Assembly (NCBI RefSeq): GCF_012034335.1
Contig: NZ_JAATHJ010000004.1
Span: 62,001 to 126,000 of the forward strand
Length of the DNA stretch: 64,000 bases
DNA from: Alkalicoccus luteus
Lineage (GTDB): Bacteria > Bacillota > Bacilli > Bacillales > Salisediminibacteriaceae
Direction: 5' to 3'
Shown here piece by piece: positions 60,426 through 64,000 of this stretch. The position numbers were made by a program, and so were the translations under genes. Position 1 is the stretch's first letter, and each line of letters starts with the position of its first letter. The notes below the pieces were generated by a model. The model searched no databases and was not told the DNA's origin. It saw only the letters and a list, made by a program, of their open reading frames with translations.

Positions 60426-61487
60426 ATGGACAGAAAGTTGGTGGCTCAGCATATGGAAACATGTCAAATTTGTCAGGGAAAAATTCCGCTGGATGAAAGC
60501 GGGAGACTGATCCTCTCCAGTATGGAACCAGGCGTTACGGAAACACTGCATCGATCATTTAAAAAATACGGAGCTGAAATGTCCAAACAGGGTCGTCTTT
60601 TTATCCCTTACGAGTCCTGGGATGTTCTCGAAAAGCACCTGTTCCGGACAGAGAATATTCTTCCGGAAAATGAGCTCGGCAGGCTGCGGGGAAGTTTGAT
60701 GACGGAAAAGGGAAGCAAGCATTTTCCGGGAAATGATTTCTCTTATTATGAGCTGTTCGAACAGGTAAAAAACCCGATGTTTGTGAAAATTATTCAGGAA
60801 CGGCTGTTTCAGTCATTTATGCAGCCGGTCATTGATTCAGCTACCGGCGAACCGGTCGGATACGAATTTCTGCTGCGGCCGAACAGCAAGCTTTTTCCGT
60901 TCTCACCTGGTGATTTGTTTTCATTTTCCCAGCGATCCGGCCTGCAGTCCATGCTCGACAGCCAGGCACGCATCAACGCCATCCGCACAGGAGCGCACAT
61001 GCTGGAAAACGGGATAAAACGTTTTATTAACTTTCTGCCATCGTCTATTTATGATCCCCGTCACTGCCTGCAAAGTACGTTTAAAGCGGTTAAGGAGTAT
61101 GGCGTTCGGGCCGATGACCTCGTTTTTGAAGTAGTCGAAACAGAAAAGATCGAAGACATCAACCACCTGCAGTTTATTTTTGATGAGTACAAAAAGGCCG
61201 GCGTGCACGTCGCCCTTGATGATGTCGGCAGCGGACATGCAACGCTGGAAGTGCTGCAGAAGCTGAAGCCTGACTATGCAAAAATCGACCGTTCGCTCGT
61301 TGATCACTGCGACCAGCACCCTGAAAAGCTTGCTTATATTAAAAAGCTGAAGGAAGCTGCGGCTGCCCAGGGAACGCTTCTGCTTGCCGAAGGAATTGAG
61401 CGGCCGGAGGAATATGAAGCACTGAAGCCAATTGTCGACCTTGTTCAAGGCTATTATTTCGGACGTCCGTTGATGAAGCCTGCCTGA
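60426..61487 (+). CDS. EAL-domain c-di-GMP phosphodiesterase
   Basis: A 353-residue protein. The N-terminus has a CQIC pair (about 14-17) and a helical region of unknown role (about 20-120). The EAL domain (about 130-350) has EFL in place of EAL (147-149) but keeps the metal-binding Glu, the Asn in INFLP, Glu in EVVETE, DD in LDDVGSG, Lys in AKIDRS and Glu in AEGIE. It is likely active on c-di-GMP. GGAAAGGAAG lies upstream. Third c-di-GMP protein of the window. Confidence 0.82.
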   Translation: MDRKLVAQHMETCQICQGKIPLDESGRLILSSMEPGVTETLHRSFKKYGAEMSKQGRLFIPYESWDVLEKHLFRTENILPENELGRLRGSLMTEKGSKHFPGNDFSYYELFEQVKNPMFVKIIQERLFQSFMQPVIDSATGEPVGYEFLLRPNSKLFPFSPGDLFSFSQRSGLQSMLDSQARINAIRTGAHMLENGIKRFINFLPSSIYDPRHCLQSTFKAVKEYGVRADDLVFEVVETEKIEDINHLQFIFDEYKKAGVHVALDDVGSGHATLEVLQKLKPDYAKIDRSLVDHCDQHPEKLAYIKKLKEAAAAQGTLLLAEGIERPEEYEALKPIVDLVQGYYFGRPLMKPA

Positions 61488-61537
61488 TATGTCACAAAGA
61501 GGTTTATGATTGTGTTCAAATTGGAAATGGATTTATA

Positions 61538-61572
61538 CGACCCTGTCAGCACTAGGCAGGGTTTCGTTTTTG
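61538..61572 (+). terminator. Terminator after the EAL gene
   Basis: ACCCTG ... CAGGGT stem followed by TTCGTTTTTG. Confidence 0.75.
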
Positions 61573-61637
61573 TAAAGCAGGGGAAGCACATAAATCTGTT
61601 TCCCGGGAAAACACCCGACTGAGAGGATGAGTCAACA

Positions 61638-62231
61638 ATGTCTGTAATGGTTATTTATATGCACCCGACAGAAGACAGCTTAAACGGTGCCCTGCTCGCT
61701 CAGGTGCTTGAAGAGATACCGGAAGCTGTGCTGTATCGACCTGGCGTAGACGGATTTGATCCGCATCTGACACATAAGGAGTATAAGCGCAGCATGGATG
61801 GAGACTATGAGGCGGACGTAGCAGAGGCTGCAAAGGATCTGCAGGCGGCAGACCACGTGATCTTTATGTTTCCACTCTGGTGGGGCGGATTTCCTGCTGC
61901 CGGAAAAGGATTTATTGACCGGGTGTTTGCATATGGTGCTGCTTATGAGCTGGAAGGGGAGGAGCCGGTGCCGAAGCTTACCGGTAAAGCGTCGCTCGTG
62001 TTTACAACAGGGACGCCGGAGGATGTGTTTCATGAAGAAGGGCTGTATGACAACGTCGTGGAAGGACTGGATAAACATTTACTCTCGTTTTGCGGGCTGG
62101 AGCTGATGGACGTGGTTCACTTCGGGGATGTGATCCAGGCTTCGAATGAGAAGCGGGCCGACATGCTTAATCACCTGCGTGAAAAAGCAGCCGCCTGGCA
62201 GCGGCTGCACGGAAACGAAAGCACTATGTAA
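61638..62231 (+). CDS. NAD(P)H-quinone reductase-like flavoprotein (NQO1/KefF family)
   Basis: A 197-residue flavodoxin-fold protein with FMN/FAD phosphate loop region MHPTEDSLNGALL, the isoalloxazine motif FPLWWGGFPAAGKGFIDRVF and VFTTGTPE. It transfers two electrons from NAD(P)H to quinones or other acceptors. AGAGGATGAG precedes the start. Its end overlaps the convergent lipoprotein gene by eight bases. Confidence 0.88.
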   Translation: MSVMVIYMHPTEDSLNGALLAQVLEEIPEAVLYRPGVDGFDPHLTHKEYKRSMDGDYEADVAEAAKDLQAADHVIFMFPLWWGGFPAAGKGFIDRVFAYGAAYELEGEEPVPKLTGKASLVFTTGTPEDVFHEEGLYDNVVEGLDKHLLSFCGLELMDVVHFGDVIQASNEKRADMLNHLREKAAAWQRLHGNESTM

Positions 62232-62943
62232 GCGGTACTGTTAACGAGAAGCGCCACACCGGAAGTGATGCAGGAAAACGTTCCAGTTCAAGCAGTACAG
62301 GAAGCTCCTGGGCTGCCGCAAATGTCAGCTCTGTTTGACCGCTGTAAGGCTCAACGCTCGAAAAGACAGGGTACACGTACTCGTTTTCGTCAAAAAGACG
62401 AAATTGATACTGAACGCTTTCCTGGCGCGCCTGTAAATGGCTGTCTTCCAGAACAAAATGCAGCGACGTTTCCTCGTGTTCGAGCCCGCTCAGCTGAATA
62501 TCTCCTTGCCTCACCGGGGCGTCTTCGACCTCAATTTGAAACGTGTAGCCGTCTTCATACACGACCGGTGTCAAATAAAACGGAAGGTGCACGTATGTAT
62601 CTGCCTCCGGCGGAGCGGGGGAAAGCTGCAGCGTAAGTGTAAGCTCATGATCGTCCAGATCGTCGTGGCTCAACTCCGTATCGATCAGGCTGTATGGAAC
62701 ATCCGCATCGTCCCAGACCAGCTCCGGGAAGTCAAATTCGTAATCATCCGGCTCTAACGGCCGCTCATCTGTATTTTCGAGCAAAAATTGCACGTTCACG
62801 CTATCGTCAGTTGAAACTGACTCAACGTGTGATATGATAAGCGGATCAACCGAAATCGATGTCTGTTCCGTGACGGCCTGCTCATCGGTCTGTTCTCCGG
62901 AGCTGCATGCAGCAACGAGAAGCAGCAAGGCCCAATTGCGCAT
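62224..62943 (-). CDS. Acidic lipoprotein of unknown function
   Basis: A 239-residue protein with a very short lipoprotein signal (MRNWALLLLVAAC, Cys13) and a beta-rich acidic exported domain, possibly two immunoglobulin-like repeats (VNVQFLLENTDERPLEP; TSLHFVLEDSHLQARQE). No family recognised. GGGAGGCGATG precedes the start. Confidence 0.6.
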   Translation of the reverse strand: MRNWALLLLVAACSSGEQTDEQAVTEQTSISVDPLIISHVESVSTDDSVNVQFLLENTDERPLEPDDYEFDFPELVWDDADVPYSLIDTELSHDDLDDHELTLTLQLSPAPPEADTYVHLPFYLTPVVYEDGYTFQIEVEDAPVRQGDIQLSGLEHEETSLHFVLEDSHLQARQESVQYQFRLFDENEYVYPVFSSVEPYSGQTELTFAAAQELPVLLELERFPASLPVWRFSLTVPLT

Positions 62944-63041
62944 AACATCGCCTCCCGTATTGCTTACTTCTGCCTATTGTATCAAACTATTGCCCGAATA
63001 AAGTCATGTTTTGCATGATCGACACGAAAGTAGGAAAACCT

Positions 63042-63563
63042 ATGACTCGTCAGCTTAAACTGCTTCACGCGGATGCAGAAACAGCATTGTATGAATTCGA
63101 AAGGAAAAACCGCGATTACTTTGAAGCGTTTATTCCATCTCGAGGCGACGACTTTTACCAGCCGGACGTGTTTACGAAACGGCTCGGTCAGCTGCTTGCG
63201 GAACAAGAGCAGGGAGAAGACCGCTACTATCTGTATTATGACGATCAAACGCTGATCGGACGGATGAATCTGACCAACATCACCGCTGAAGGTCAGGCGG
63301 AAGCCGGCTACCGGATTGGCGCAGAAGCTGCTGGAAACGGAGCAGCGACGGCCGGGCTTGCACTGCTGCTGCTGGAAGCAGAGCAGGCAGGTCTGACGAC
63401 TATAACTGCTAGAGCAACGGCTACCAATCCAGCTTCCGTAAAAGTACTGGAGCGCAACGGTTTTATTCAGTATGATACGGAGTCGCTCGTCTGGAACGGC
63501 ATGAAAGATAAGCTGCACCACTACAAGCGCCACCTGAACATGAAAAGACCGTCCCGGAGCTGA
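63042..63563 (+). CDS. GNAT family (RimJ/RimL-like) N-acetyltransferase
   Basis: ATG 63042 is used; an upstream ATG at 63006 lacks a ribosome site, and TAGGAAAAC here is weak too. The 173-residue protein has the acetyl-CoA loop (GAEAAGNGAATAGL) and the final NPASVKVLERNGF of RimJ/RimL enzymes, which acetylate protein N-termini or amines. Substrate unknown. Confidence 0.78.
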   Translation: MTRQLKLLHADAETALYEFERKNRDYFEAFIPSRGDDFYQPDVFTKRLGQLLAEQEQGEDRYYLYYDDQTLIGRMNLTNITAEGQAEAGYRIGAEAAGNGAATAGLALLLLEAEQAGLTTITARATATNPASVKVLERNGFIQYDTESLVWNGMKDKLHHYKRHLNMKRPSRS

Positions 63564-63585
63564 CGCTCGGAACGGTCTTTTTTTA
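63543..63585 (+). terminator. Terminator after the GNAT gene
   Basis: AAAGACCGT ... ACGGTCTTT with T7; the convergent gene ends at its edge. Confidence 0.85.
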
Positions 63586-64000
63586 AAGCTGCTCGGCTGT
63601 TTCTTTCTGCTTGATTTTTTCGTTGGCACCTGTAAACTCGTCCCACTTTTTCTTAGGCGGCTCCCAGTGTGCTTCGTTCCCTGGAAGGTCATCAAACCAG
63701 GCGGCGTCATCGGGACAGTCGAGGACCATAAATTTACCGTACTGGTTGTCACGGGACTGGTGGTACTTCAAGTATGCTTTCCCGTCTTCAATGGCCAGGA
63801 TTTCAATTTTTCCGGACGTATGGCTCATGGAGAGACGCACGCGCTTGCCGAGACCGGACGTTTTCGCTTTTGCCTGCTCAACCGCGTCATAGGCTTCCTT
63901 AAGAGAGAGCACGAAGTCGTTGTTGCCGGCTACCGGGCGGTTGATAAAGAAGTAGTAAGGCGTTACGCCGGCCCAGGAGAGCTTATCAAGCAGCTCAGCA
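63583..64000 (-). CDS. C-terminal part of a KamA-like radical SAM protein, cut by the window edge
   Basis: The frame is open from the right edge (upstream residues LLDKLSWAGVTPYYFFINRPVAG) to 63583, about 138 residues. The pattern PYYFF...RPVAGN, GLGKRVRLSMSHTSGKIEI and YLKYHQSRD resembles the C-terminal end of lysine 2,3-aminomutase-like (KamA family, COG1509) proteins. An internal GTG at 63912 is not the start, as homology-like sequence continues before it. The radical SAM Cys motif would lie outside the window. Confidence 0.5.
   Translation of the reverse strand, partial: AELLDKLSWAGVTPYYFFINRPVAGNNDFVLSLKEAYDAVEQAKAKTSGLGKRVRLSMSHTSGKIEILAIEDGKAYLKYHQSRDNQYGKFMVLDCPDDAAWFDDLPGNEAHWEPPKKKWDEFTGANEKIKQKETAEQL

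Noticed and set aside
62982-63752. 256-residue open frame on the minus strand
   Set aside because: It runs across the GNAT gene and the end of the KamA-like gene on other frames; composition is shadow-like and it has no start signal.

Overview
The window looks like chromosome of a Bacillaceae-type Firmicute. It carries the folC ... maf-radC-mreBCD-minCD ... rng-rplU-prp-rpmA gene order known from Bacillus, a lia-type envelope-stress operon, a PhoP-type pst operon, Bacillus-style strong Shine-Dalgarno sites and T-tailed terminators. Exported proteins have very acidic Asp/Glu/Asn-rich linkers (the sugar-binding protein, PstS, PhnD, the VanW-like protein), which suggests a moderately halophilic or alkaliphilic lifestyle; this is inference. 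The sporulation genes that normally sit in this order (spoIIB, spoIVFA/FB, and spo0B after rpmA) are absent here, so the lineage may not sporulate.

Layout. 1-3054: liaI(partial)-liaH-liaF-liaS-liaR. 3051-4759 (minus): two tandem ATP-grasp ligases. 4867-7821: folC and a membrane GAF-GGDEF protein. 8057-12519: a reduced type IV pilus-like operon (small membrane protein, VanW-like protein with an Asp/Gly/Phe repeat, ComC prepilin peptidase, PilN-like, PilO-like). 12673-19618: maf, radC, then an ORF-less group II intron and a dispersed repeat wedged between two copies of a terminator, then mreBCD-minCD. 20127-24875: a LacI-regulated sugar ABC importer without its own ATPase. 25003-28137: rng and the L21/Prp/L27 operon, the latter flanked by mosaic repeats. 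28746-30702: an MBL-fold hydrolase and a SEC-C protein. 30912-36135: pstS-C-A-B-phoU plus a PhoP-like regulator that lacks the phosphoacceptor Asp. 36694-37723: yisL and a micro-ORF locus containing yrzI. 37880-40446: DUF2817 protein, GNAT, lytic transglycosylase. 40533-43993 (minus): a phn-type phosphonate/phosphite ABC operon with two frameshifts. 44281-48892: HAD, P-loop kinase, ald, KTSC protein, GGDEF-EAL protein. 49063-49778: second, inverted copy of the dispersed repeat. 49968-55197: disulfide-bond pair, MarR and an RND exporter. 55497-64000: lipoproteins, a YvrJ/DUF2922/DUF1659 cassette, pcp-arsR-arsC, pterin dehydratase, a probable selenoprotein read through an in-frame UGA, an EAL protein, a quinone reductase, a GNAT, and the C-terminal part of a KamA-like protein.

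How the genes fit together: envelope-stress sensing (lia), cell-shape and division-site control (mre, min), phosphorus scavenging (pst and phn, both preceded by TTHACA repeats with about 11-base spacing), c-di-GMP turnover (three proteins) and redox, thiol or metalloid functions (bdb pair, arsRC, selenoprotein, quinone reductase) are the main themes. The most unusual items are the selenoprotein with a SECIS-like hairpin, the yrzI micro-ORF transcript with competing hairpins, the non-canonical PhoP-like regulator, and several structured non-coding repeats beside terminators. No transposase, tRNA, rRNA or CRISPR array was seen.
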